In this document: positions 54,552 through 64,000 of the stretch, in pieces
Position numbering within the stretch: the first letter of the stretch is position 1
How the letters are laid out: every line of letters starts with the position of its first letter
NCBI GenBank assembly: GCA_963580285.1
Contig: OY757010.1
Span: forward strand, 219,127,234-219,191,233
Origin: Lucinisca nassula
Taxonomy: Eukaryota > Mollusca > Bivalvia > Lucinida > Lucinidae
Reading direction: 5' to 3'
Length of the DNA: 64,000 bases
Made by a program: the position numbers and the translations under genes
Notes under the pieces: generated by a model
What the model saw: the letters and a program-made list of their open reading frames with translations, nothing else
Database searches by the model: none
What the model was told of the DNA's origin: nothing

Positions 54552-56345
54552 ACAAGAGGGCCATGATGGCCCTGGATCGCTCATCTGATCCATAGAGTAA
54601 CAAGTGGGCCCCAGGGTGGGCCATTATTGCCCCCAGGGCTATAATGTGCATAATGTTGAGGGAGGTCTAAAAAGGTGAAGCTTCATACCAAATATCAACA
54701 AAGGCTATAATTTGAACAATCTTGGCAAAGGTCCACTAGATGAAGCTACACACAAAATATCAAAGACCTGGGCCTTGCAGTTTCAGAGAAGAAGATTTTT
54801 TAAAGATATTTCCTACATAAGCCTATGTAAAACCAAATGGCCCCGGGGCAGGGGCATTTTTGGTCTCAGGGCTTAAATTTTAACAATCTTGATAGAGGTC
54901 CACTAGATGAAGCTTCACACCAAATATCAAAGACCTGGACCTTGCTGTTTCAGAGAAGAAGATTTTCAAAGATTATCTCAAACCAAAGGACCCTGGGGCG
55001 GGGGCATTTGTGGCCTGAGGGCTATAATTTGAACAATCTTGGTAGAGGTCCACCAGATGAAGCTCCATACCAAATATCAAAGACATGGGCCTTGCGGTTT
55101 CAGAGAAGAAGATTTTTAAAGATTTCCCCATATAAGCCTATGTAAAACCAAAGGGGCCCGGGGAGGGGCATTTTTGTCCCCAGCACTTTAATATGAACAA
55201 TCTTGGTAGGGGTCTACTAGATGAAGCTTCATACCAAATATTAAAGACCTGGGCCTTATGGTTTTAGAGAAGAAGATTTTTAAAGATTTTCCCTATACAA
55301 GCCCATGTAAAACCAAATGGCCCCGGGGTGGGGGCATTTTTGCCCCCAGCACTTTAATTTGAACAATCTTGGTAGGGGTCCACTAGATGAAGCTTCATAC
55401 CAAATATCAAAGACCTGGGCCTTGCGGTTTGAGAGAAGAAGATTTTTAAAGATTTTCCCCATATAAGCCTATGTAAAACCAAAGGGACCCGGGGCAGGGG
55501 CATTTTTGGCCCCAGTACTATAATTTGAACAATCTTGGTAGGGGTCCACTAGATGAAGCTTCATACCAAATATTAAAGACCTGGGCCTTGTGGTTTCAGA
55601 GAAGAAGATTTTTAAAGATTTTCCCTATATAAGCCCATGTAAAACCAAAGGGCCCCGGGGCGGGGGCATATTTGGCCCCAGCACTTTAATTTGAACAATC
55701 TTGGTAGAGGTCCACTAGATGAAGCTTCATACCAAATATCAAAGACCTGGGCCTTGCGGTTTCAGAGAAGAAGATTTTTAGAGATTTTCCCCATATTATA
55801 GCTTATGTAAAACCAAAGGAACCTGGGGCAGGGGCATTTTCGGCCCCAGCACATTAATTTGAACAATCTTGGTAGGGGTCCACTAGATGAAGCTTCATAC
55901 CAAATATTAAAGACCTGGGCCTTGCAGTTTCAGGGAAGAAGATTTTTAAAGATATTCCCTATATAAGCCCATTTTTGGCCCCAGCACTATAATTTGAACA
56001 ATCTTGGTAGGGGTCCACTAGATGAGGCTTCATACCAAATATAAAAGACCTGGGCCTTGTGGTTTTATAGGAGAAGATTTTTTAAGTTTTAAGGGGAAAA
56101 AAATCTATTTTTAGCTCCTGTGACCGAGATGTGCAATGGACCAGAACCATTTGAACAATTATGAAAGGGGACCACCTAAGTATCATTCCTGTGAAGTTTG
56201 GTCAAAATCCGATCAGCGGTTTAGGAGGAGATATCGTTTGAAGAAATCGTTTACGCACGCACACACGGACGGATGCACGACGGAATACGGACAAAAAGTG
56301 ATCCCAAAAGCTCACCTCGTCACTACGTGACAGGTGAGCTAAAAA
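54552..56345 (+). mobile_element. tandem-repeat rolling-circle-like element, GGGCCATGATGGCCC family
   Basis: The same 5' end as the insertion in the CR1-like ORF2. Nine to ten ~165-bp units extend to 56,090. A single-copy 3' part (ATCAGCGGTTTAGGAGGAGA) and CACACGGACGG tract follow. It ends in the hairpin AGCTCACCTCGTCACTACGT...GACAGGTGAGCT and AAAAA. Confidence 0.72.
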
Positions 56346-56490
56346 TATAATAATAAAAACATGGAATGCAGGTTAAGGTTTTTGCAGACAGACAAACAGA
56401 CAAACACAGAAACAGACAGACCAAAAACTATATTCAACTAAATTCCCCCCCCCCACACACCCCCCATTCCAGGGACATAAAAATAAATAA
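56346..56490 (+). mobile_element. 3' end of another rolling-circle-like element
   Basis: AGACAGACAAACAGACAAAC tract, CCAAAAACTATATTCAAC, a C-rich run and TCCAGGGACATAAAAA. The 5' part is absent. Confidence 0.55.
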
Positions 56491-56491
56491 A

Positions 56492-57050
56492 AACTAGAAA
56501 TGTGTCCAGATGACACAGATGCCCCCGCCAAGGACCCCGCCTCACCCCGAAAATCCATGTTGCAACAAAATTTTCTAAGTGTGTGACCTTGACCTTGAGG
56601 TCATGGGCAGGGTCGTTGGTATGGGTGAATGAGACTTGGGACCTGTATCCATCATCATTCCAAATATGAAGCCAATCTATAAATATAAGCCCTAAAACTT
56701 TAAAAGCATAATAAGACTAAGTCTGTGACCTTGACCTTGAGGTCAGGGGTGGGGATGTATACAACTTTTGACCTGTAACTATCAACATACCAAATATGAA
56801 GCAAATCTATATGATTTGGTGAGTATGAGCTCTTAATAAACTTTAAATAAAAAATTCATTGTCTGTGACCTTGACCTTTAGGGCACATGCATGGGTGGGG
56901 GTATTGGACCAGTATCAATCATCATACCAAATATAAACTTAATTCATCATACGATTTGGAAAATATAAACTCTTAAAAGTCTAATATCTCAAGTAAGGCA
57001 GCAGCACAATTAAACAGAGATTCGACTAATCGCTCATTAAATTAAAAAAA
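56492..57050 (+). mobile_element. 5' part of a rolling-circle-like element
   Basis: Hairpin TGTGTCCAGATGACACA, then GATGCCCCCGCC. Three ~140-170-bp units each begin near GTGACCTTGACCTTGAGG. The 3' end is missing. Confidence 0.6.
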
Positions 57051-57104
57051 AAAAGATCTTGATGACAAGCAGTCTGATCTGCTAGTTGGTTATTTGATAT
57101 TCAA

Positions 57105-57200
57105 TGGTGTGTCTAAATTAGCTGGGTATAATAAGCAAACCCCGATAAGATGTTGCAATATGCTGTGTCTCATCTGGGTCTACACTGTTTGATCAGGTAT
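57105..57200. mobile_element. family E element, decayed
   Basis: TCTAAATTAGCTGGG end and a drifted core (CCCCGATAAGATG...CATCTGGG). Confidence 0.6.
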
Positions 57201-57210
57201 TTTAATAAAT

Positions 57211-57589
57211 ACCCACATCATAGGTTTTCAAAGATAAGAAAACATAACATGTGGATACCCCCCTTTGAACAGAAGCAGCAGCTGCATTGCCTGAATAAAC
57301 TTAATTTCCTGATTTAATTATCATCCTATTGAGTTATTACATGCCAAAGTTACTTAATTCAATCAAGAACGAGACTTTCAGAGTGAAGGAATCTCCATGC
57401 AGTCAGACTATGTCAGCATTTGCTACTTTTAATCAGCCCACACAAGTGAAACATGCAACCACAGACAATTACATGTATGTTTCATACCAGAGTGATATGT
57501 TGTGTTCTTTCACAACATTAGAAATAAAAAAGTAACCACATTACAGGTAATGGAGCCCACAACCTACATCATTTATGTTCGAATGTCAG
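57211..57589. other. nothing recognised
   Basis: Lies upstream of the first visible DDR exon. No signal-peptide exon identified. Confidence 0.5.
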
Positions 57590-60076
57590 TGAACTGGACA
57601 GCACTGACCTGCACAAAGAATTCCATCATGTGGACACACAGTGAACTGTACAAAGCATTTCATCGTGTGGGCACACAGTGAACTTGTATAAAGCATTCCA
57701 TCATGTGGACACATAGTGAACTTGACAGTGTCAAATTGTACAAAGAATTGCACCATGTGGACACACAGTGAACTTGACAGTGTTGAACTGTACAAAGAAT
57801 TTCATCATGTGGACACACAGTGAACTTGTATAAAACATTCCATCATGTGGACACACAGTGAACTTGACAGTGTCAAATTGTACAAAGAATTGCACTATGT
57901 GGACACACAGTGAACTTGACAGTGTTGAACTGTACAAAGAATTTCATCATGTGGACACACAGTGAACTTGTACAAAGCATTCCATCATGTGGCCACATAG
58001 TGAATTTAAGTGTTCAATTGTACAAAGAATTGTACAAAGAATTGCACCATGTGGACACACAGTGAATTGACAGTGTTGAACTGCACAAAGAGTTCCATCA
58101 TGTGGACACACAGGGAACTTAACACTGTTGAATTGTACAAATAATTTCACAGTCAACTTGACAATGTTGAATTGCACAAAGAATTACATCATGTGGACAG
58201 ACAGGGACCTTGACAGTGTCAAATTGTACAATGAACTTCATCATGTGAACACACAGTGAACTTGTACAAAGCATTCAATCATGTGGACACACAGTGAACT
58301 TGAGTGTCAAATTGTACAAAGAATTGTACAAAGAATTGCATCATGTGGACACACAGTGAACTTGACAGTGTTGAACTGCACAAAGAATTCCATCATGTGG
58401 ACACAAGGTGACCTTGACAGTGTTGAACTGTACAAAGAATTTCATCATGTGGACACACAGTGACCTTAAAAGTGTCAAAATTGTACAAAGAAGTTCATCA
58501 TGTGGGCACAGAGGGAACTCAACAGTGTTGAACTGTACACAGAATTTCATCGTGTGGACACAGTGACCTTGACAGTGTTGAATTGTACAAAGAATTTCAT
58601 CATGTGGACACACAGTGACCTTAACAGTGTTGAATTGTACCAAAAAAATTCATCATGTGGGCACACAGTGACCTTGACAGTGTTGACAATGTACAAAGAA
58701 TTTCATCATTGTCCACAAAGAATTTCATCATGTGGACAAAGTGACCTTGACAGTGTTGAACTGTACAAAGAATTTCATCATGTGGGCACACAGTGACCTT
58801 GACAGTGTTTAATTGGACAAAGAATATCATCATGTGGACACACAGTGACCTTGACAGTGTTGAATTGTACATAGAGGATATTTGATTTTTTCAGTGTAAG
58901 ATTGAATTTTATTTCATCGAATGAACACCAAAACTGTTATTTTCACGAGTGGCGTAGCCACGAGTGAAAATAGCAGTTTTGGTGTTCGTGAGTGAAATAA
59001 AATTTGATCTTGCACTGAAAAAATCAAATTTTCTGTTTCTTACATGCTTCAAAAGGCAATATTTAGCGTCTTTAATGGTGTCGCTCACATTCGGAGAAAA
59101 AATATCTTTGTTCCTGTTCGTTTCGCGTCAATTTAGTGGTGTCCATCGTGTTTAGTGGGTTTACTATTGGGTGTAAACTGAAAGTTTGCACCTGAGAAAT
59201 GGCCTGGGATGGTATTATTATGAATGATTAATGAAATAATTGAGAGAGTAGTTTTCCAAAGAAGTTGCTGGCAAGTCTAACGTCGCGCGACAAAAGACAT
59301 AAATGACCTCAGTAACGTCCCCGTCACACATGAACGGGCTATGCGTGAATTAGAACACATTTCAGTATTGTTCAGTTATCTGACAAAGATAAAATTGAAA
59401 TTAGAGTTAGATTTGAAGAAAAAAGTAGTCCCAAACAGTGAAAAATAAAAAATCGTATTTTCACTGTTTGAAACAGTGAAAATATCGATTTATATTTCGC
59501 TGATAAATCTCTATCATTCATTGAAAAGCATGTAAGAAAAAGAATTTCATCATGTGGACACAAAGCGAATTTGGCAGTGTTGACTTGTACAAAGAATTTC
59601 ATCATGTGGGCACACTGTGACCTTGACAGTGTTGAATTGTACAAAGAATTTCATCATGTGGACTCGCAGTGTACTTGACAGTGCTGAATTGTACAACAAA
59701 TTTCATCATGTGGACACACAGTCAACTTTACAGACGAATTTCATCATGTGGACACACAGTCAACTTGACAGTGTTGAACTGTACAACAAATTTCATCATG
59801 TGGCCACACAGTCAACTTTACAGACGAATTTCATCGTGTGGCCACACAGTCAACTTGACAGTGTTGGCTTGTGCAAAGAATTGCATCATGTGGACACACA
59901 GTGAACTTGACAGTGTTGACTTGTACAAAGAATTGCATCATAAGAACACACAGTCAACTTGACAGTGTTGAATTGTACAAAGAATTTCATCGTGTGGACA
60001 CACAGTGAACTTGACAGTGTTGACTTGTGCAAAGAATTGCATCATGTGGACACACAGTGAACTTGACAGTGTTGAC
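57590..60076. repeat. 52-bp satellite in two blocks
   Basis: Blocks 57,590-58,875 and 59,538-60,076. The unit is CATCATGTGGACACACAGTG followed by AACTTGACAGTGTTGAACTGTACAAAGAATT, about 52 bp. ~38-bp short forms lack GACAGTGTTGAACT. In the first block long-long-short triplets recur every ~142 bp (57,716 and 57,858). The open frames across it are a by-product of low stop-codon density. Confidence 0.9.
58876..59537. mobile_element. hairpin-cored element inserted in the 52-bp satellite
   Basis: Arms of ~65 bp (GATTTTTTCAGTG...GAACACCAAAACTG...TATTTTCACGAGTGGC) meet at about 58,956. The remainder is single copy. A second member lies at 13,600-13,770. Confidence 0.72.
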
Positions 60077-60079
60077 AGA

Positions 60080-60910
60080 AAAATTAAATTCATTTTTTAT
60101 ATTTACATTCCTTGCCCCTCATCAATGGGTGGAAAAATGCTTATAGGGCAAACTTTAAAAGCTGAAAAACATGAACACGCTGTTTTTCTACAAATTGCAG
60201 AGCAATGCCCATAGAGAACCATGGTTTAGAATGACATCACTTGGCGTCACTGAAAATCATGTGACTCGATGCATTCATGGAAGTATGAACTGCATTGATT
60301 TCTGCAGGTTTACATTAGATTTCACATTGGAAATGTAAATATTTACCAAATGAATCTTATTTTTCTGCTGTTCATGAAAGTATGAACACAGTGCGTCGCG
60401 TACAAAGTAAATGAACCCCAAAGGGGTCCATATTTACATTCTTTGCCCCTCATCAATGGGCGAAAAAATGCTTATATGGAAAAACTTTAATAGCTGAAAA
60501 CATTTACAAGCTGTTTTTCTACAAAAGAGCCGAACAGCCTTGACGTCACCAACGCCCGTAGAGAACCATGATTTATTTGTTTTGTTTGATTTGATGTTTA
60601 ACGTTCCCGTCAACACTATGTAGGTCATTTTGGAGACTTGTTTCCAATTTTGTGGGACTTTTAACCGACATTGAGATGAAATGACATCTCAAGCCCTGTC
60701 GCCCAATGAAACCAATTGGGTTTATTAGCATGGACAGCGCAGCCCATTTATGTCTTAATGCCCCAATGGGCGGGGGCCTGAACCATGGTCTTGACGTCAA
60801 TGAAAATCATATGACTTGATGTGTTCATGGAAGAATGAACTACATTGTTTTATATAGGTTTACATTAGACTGTACACTGATAATGTAAATATTTGAAAAT
60901 GACTTCCACA
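60080..60910 (+). repeat. direct duplication of a ~330-bp segment
   Basis: Copy 1 is 60,098-60,350 and copy 2 is 60,428-60,905 (TTTGCCCCTCATCAATGGG..., AGAGAACCATG, GTTTACATTAGA). Copy 2 is interrupted by an F insertion. Confidence 0.8.
60571..60779 (-). mobile_element. SINE-like F copy, internally deleted
   Basis: GAACCATG repeats (60,563-60,570; 60,780-60,787) flank it. About 90 bp of the middle is missing. It interrupts the second copy of a duplicated segment. Confidence 0.8.
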
Positions 60911-61571
60911 AATTGAAATGTTAAGGTTTGAACTCCTTACCCATTTTTTATTTTGCTATTACCCCAAAACCAAACTGGGATAAAAAAAAAAAAAAGATTT
61001 AAACCTTTTCCTGCAGCAGATAGATTACAATAAGTGACACATTATTGTCAAATGACATAAAGTGTCAATACAGAAGATGAAAATGGATCTGGGATTATTC
61101 TTTTCAATTTTTTACTCCATCTGTTCCCAATTACTATCCAATTTCAACTTCTTATTTTACTCTTATAAAGGTTCAATTTCAGAGGCTTTTGGTTCATTAG
61201 GTTAATTCTGAGGCCTTTTGATTCATTACAGGCTCATTACTCATATCATAATTGACAGATAATCAACTTAAATCTGCTTATTTTTCTTAATTATGCTGGT
61301 AATTTATTCCTAATGGAAAATATGCAAATTGGTTTCCAGTGAAATAAAACTCATTTAATTCAAAGTGGGATGAAACTTTGTGGAAACTAACTAGTATATA
61401 CATGTATAGGAACTGATAACATTCAGTTTGAAGCCATCCATCTGACCGTATTGTTCCATATTCTAATGGAGTTTAATGGCCTAGTCAACACTAGTACTAT
61501 TTAGATCGTATTAATCCAGTCAGTTTACCTAACCACACTTTCCTGAGCAGGCATACCTATTGTAACCAGTT
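60911..61571. other. little recognised
   Basis: AT-rich, with an F-like scrap at 61,472-61,560 (CTAGTCAACACTAGTAC). Confidence 0.5.
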
Positions 61572-61703
61572 AAGGGCGGCAGGGCTTGAGACGTGATTTC
61601 ATCTCAATGTCGGGTAAAAGTCCCACAAAATTGGAAGCAATGTCTCCAAAATGATCTTTACAGTGTTGACGGGGAAGTTAAACCTCAAATCAAACAAACA
61701 AAA
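61572..61703 (+). mobile_element. SINE-like F copy, 5' truncated
   Basis: Begins at GGGCGGCAGGGCTTGAG, about halfway along the family, and ends CAAATCAAACAAACAAA. Confidence 0.78.
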
Positions 61704-61794
61704 AGCACATTCTGCAGCCAGAAACTGATGACCCCTTGAATCAGTGCAATGGAGAGAATGACTTCAATCAATAGCCACAAAAAAATGTTGCCGA

Positions 61795-61870
61795 TAAGTC
61801 TCCAGGTATCAAACCCAATACCTCCTGATCACCAGTCAGATGTGCATCCCCCTACACAACCAAAGCTGGC
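61795..61870 (-). mobile_element. possible tRNA-derived SINE head
   Basis: The minus strand has GGTTGTGTAGGGGGATGCAC and GGGTTTGATACC in A/B-box order. Flanks are unrecognised. Confidence 0.4.
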
Positions 61871-61997
61871 CTAATAAAATACAGGAAAATTACATTATTA
61901 AGACCACTTAAAATTAAGACTAAATCTGATTTTAAAAGCTTTTTGATAAGGTTTCAGTTATTCTTTCTTTCTGTATTCTATAATTAGTGTCTCCTAT

Positions 61998-62209
61998 TGA
62001 CCCTTAACTTGCTGTTCACGACAACCCTATCTTTGCAAACAGTGTAGATCCAGATCAGATGGCTTCTGAAGAAGCCATCTGATCAGGATCTACACTGTTT
62101 GGCATTCAGTTTACGAATTTGTAGCAATAAATTACATCAAGTAATTTGATTGGTTGATATAATGAAATGGGTGTGGCTTAGATGAATATTCAGCAAGATA
62201 AGGGTTAAG
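61998..62209. mobile_element. family B element
   Basis: Complete. Nearly the same core as the 51,173 copy. Confidence 0.85.
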
Positions 62210-62754
62210 AGACCACCTTCGTGACTGTTCAAAAGTGGTCTTAATATAGGTATTTTACTGTACATGTATATAATAACATAAAATGTCTAAACACTGAAAC
62301 TGCCACTCATATCCAGAAATAGAATGGACAGTATCATGCCAGAAGCTTCTGGTGGCTGTGCTCCAGTGCCATGGTCATTTCCTTGATTTAGCACCCATTT
62401 AGCACCCCTGCTCCTATAAGTGCCCCCTCACAAAATAATAAGCACCCCTTTGTGTCTGTGTTGACCATTTGTACTTTACATGTCATGATTCCACCATATT
62501 CTAAAGGAAAACTCTCCGTTCTGGTAAGATTTTTGTCTCGCTTTTTCCAATTTTTTACATGCCCGGGGTGCTAAATGGGAGGAATACAGTAAGCAAATAA
62601 ACATAAGCAGCATCACATTACCACATAGAAAATCTATACTAATCGAATGAAATCACTTTTACCAAGATCATTTGATAGAGTTGGGAATGTGTGTGCCTGT
62701 GCATGCGTGTATGCATGAGTGAGTTTTAAACCTTCACTGTTGCCCAGCTTCATG
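62210..62754. other. nothing recognised
   Basis: No exon-like frame or repeat match. Confidence 0.5.
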
Positions 62755-62974
62755 TTAACCTATTGTATGCAGTAAAACCCTAAAGGGGTACCCTGGCAAA
62801 CAGCACAGGCCCAGATCAGACGCCACAAAAGTGATCAGGGCCTGCACTATTTGCTAACAGAATTTTCTGTCAAAAATAGAATGAAAACAAAAACAATAGG
62901 CCTGACACCAATTTTGATAAATGGTCTTGTACAACTAATAGCAATGGAAGTGTCCAGCAGTATACAATGGGTTA
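62755..62974. mobile_element. family D element, core arm deleted
   Basis: TTAACCTATTGTATGC to ACAATGGGTTAA, with GACGCCACAAAAGTGATCAGG at the centre. Confidence 0.8.
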
Positions 62975-63449
62975 ATGCCCGTGGGTTGAAACACTGGCCT
63001 TGTCCCCTTGAATCTTATTATACAACTTACAGCCCTTTTGACAACAAGAGGTGTGTCACTGACAAACAGATCTTGTCATTGACAAATCCCTTCCTTTTGA
63101 TGAATCTTTAAATCCAACAGATTATGAAAGAATCACAAGCTGCTGTTGGTGAACAAAAGAGTGTCCATTTCAGGCTACTGTTTGGTCAGTAAACACTGCT
63201 TGAAGTGTTGGATAAATTGGAGATGTTCCTATTGTTTGCATATAATTTCCTCAGGCAGACCTTATTTAATTAACACTTGATCTATTGATTTTGAAGACAC
63301 TGGATAACCAGTGGCTGAAGAATGGGGATGGAATTTTAAGGTGAAAAGATTCATTTAACTCATCTGCCATTTGCAATGGGTGATGACTTACTTTTGGACA
63401 CAGAAAGTGGTACACAAGGGACAGTAGTGAGGATAAAGAAAGGATGTTT
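62975..63449. other. nothing recognised
   Basis: No exon-like frame or repeat match. Confidence 0.5.
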
Positions 63450-63535
63450 TCAAATCATCTGTATTGCGAGTACTTGTTAGAATTGCCTCACTGAGGCGAT
63501 TTTGACAAGTACCCACAATACAGGTTTCTCCGAAG
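63450..63535. mobile_element. family A core fragment
   Basis: GAGTACTTGTTAGAATTGCC and complement around TCACTGAGGCG. Confidence 0.65.
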
Positions 63536-63586
63536 AGCAATTAAGGAAAATTACCCCTAACCCTCACCCTGCTGAAACCATTATAT

Positions 63587-63816
63587 GGGCCCCGTCAAGC
63601 GATTTTGGTACTTATCACCTATGCGAGCAGCGAAGGTTCAGGCGAGCCTGTGCAGTCTCGCCAGAACCTTCGCTGCTCGCTCATACAAGCAGTGAATCAA
63701 GAGGAACCTTCAGACGGAAAGCCATATATCTCTGGCCCCTCTGAATGGCTGGGCATGCGCAGTTAAAATTTGTCATGACGGAATGCTCGAAGACACAAAT
63801 TCGCTTGGCGGGGCTC
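63587..63816. mobile_element. 230-bp MITE with TTATAT target duplication
   Basis: The inverted ends are GGGCCCCGTCAAGCGATTTT and, reversed, GAGCCCCGCCAAGCGAATTT. TTATAT lies outside both ends (63,581-63,586; 63,817-63,822). The interior has a long hairpin around CGAGCAGCGAAGGTTC. It splits an older TTAACCCTCACCCTGCTG element. Confidence 0.82.
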
Positions 63817-63904
63817 TTATATCCTTTTCTGACAAAGTATAGATCCAGATCACTCACAGAGAAGCCAGCTGATCAAGAGCTCTACTATTCATTCTGCTTT
63901 TGAA

Positions 63905-64000
63905 TCCATGTTTAACATCCCCTTAAACACTATTTAGGTCATTTATAGACATTGCTTCCAATTTTTGTGGGACTTTTATCCGACATAGAGATCAAATGAA
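63905..64000 (-). mobile_element. SINE-like F copy, cut by the window edge
   Basis: Only the 3' half is visible (GTTTAACATCCCC...CCGACATAGAGAT). Confidence 0.75.

Noticed and set aside
57586..59962. Several 60-100-codon frames, plus and minus strands
   Set aside because: By-products of the 52-bp satellite.

Overview
The window is nuclear DNA from an animal, most likely a bivalve mollusc. The host reading is firm: one conserved receptor gene is split into eight short exons with GT/AG borders, and non-LTR retrotransposons, tRNA-derived SINEs and many short inverted-repeat elements lie around it. The bivalve assignment rests on my recollection that several of these repeat families are common in bivalve genomes, so it is an inference. 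There is no sign of prokaryotic or organellar DNA.

Host gene. One protein-coding gene is visible, on the minus strand: a discoidin domain receptor (DDR) tyrosine kinase. Eight exons run from about 54.5 kb down to 3.4 kb. They encode the discoidin domain (exons at 54.4, 21.1, 17.3 and 14.9 kb), the discoidin-like domain (12.8-13.3 kb), the extracellular juxtamembrane stalk (11.4 kb), the membrane span (9.9 kb) and a cytoplasmic juxtamembrane segment (3.4 kb). Exon phases match at every junction, and the exons join into one open frame of 540 codons. The signal-peptide exon must lie above 54.5 kb and was not recognised. The kinase exons are expected below position 3434, off the left edge. The intron between the first two visible exons is 33 kb and holds almost all the large mobile elements.

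Mobile DNA. A CR1/L2-like non-LTR element (about 30.2-39.76 kb, plus strand) has an ORF1 with an SGNH hydrolase and zinc knuckles, an endonuclease/reverse transcriptase ORF2, and a (TTCTG)n tail. A 3.6 kb tandem-repeat element splits its ORF2. A second, I/Nimb-like element with RNase H (42,651-48,985, minus strand) is 5' truncated and flanked by an 11-bp target duplication inside an older short element. Its 3 kb non-coding end carries an antisense SGNH-hydrolase fossil. A ~300-bp SINE-like family, tRNA-derived SINEs, at least five families of short palindromic elements, TTAA-flanked and other MITEs, and several rolling-circle-like tandem-repeat elements fill the introns. Satellites lie at 19.6-20.2, 20.5-21.0 and 57.6-60.1 kb.

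Most notable. (1) An array of ten or so 99-bp repeats abuts the DDR exon at 21.1 kb. Each unit carries a splice acceptor plus the first half of that exon, and eight upstream units stay in frame with it. (2) Four short-element families with different ends share one hairpin core that keeps the same single mismatch. (3) Several tandem-repeat elements unrelated in sequence share one terminal folding plan.
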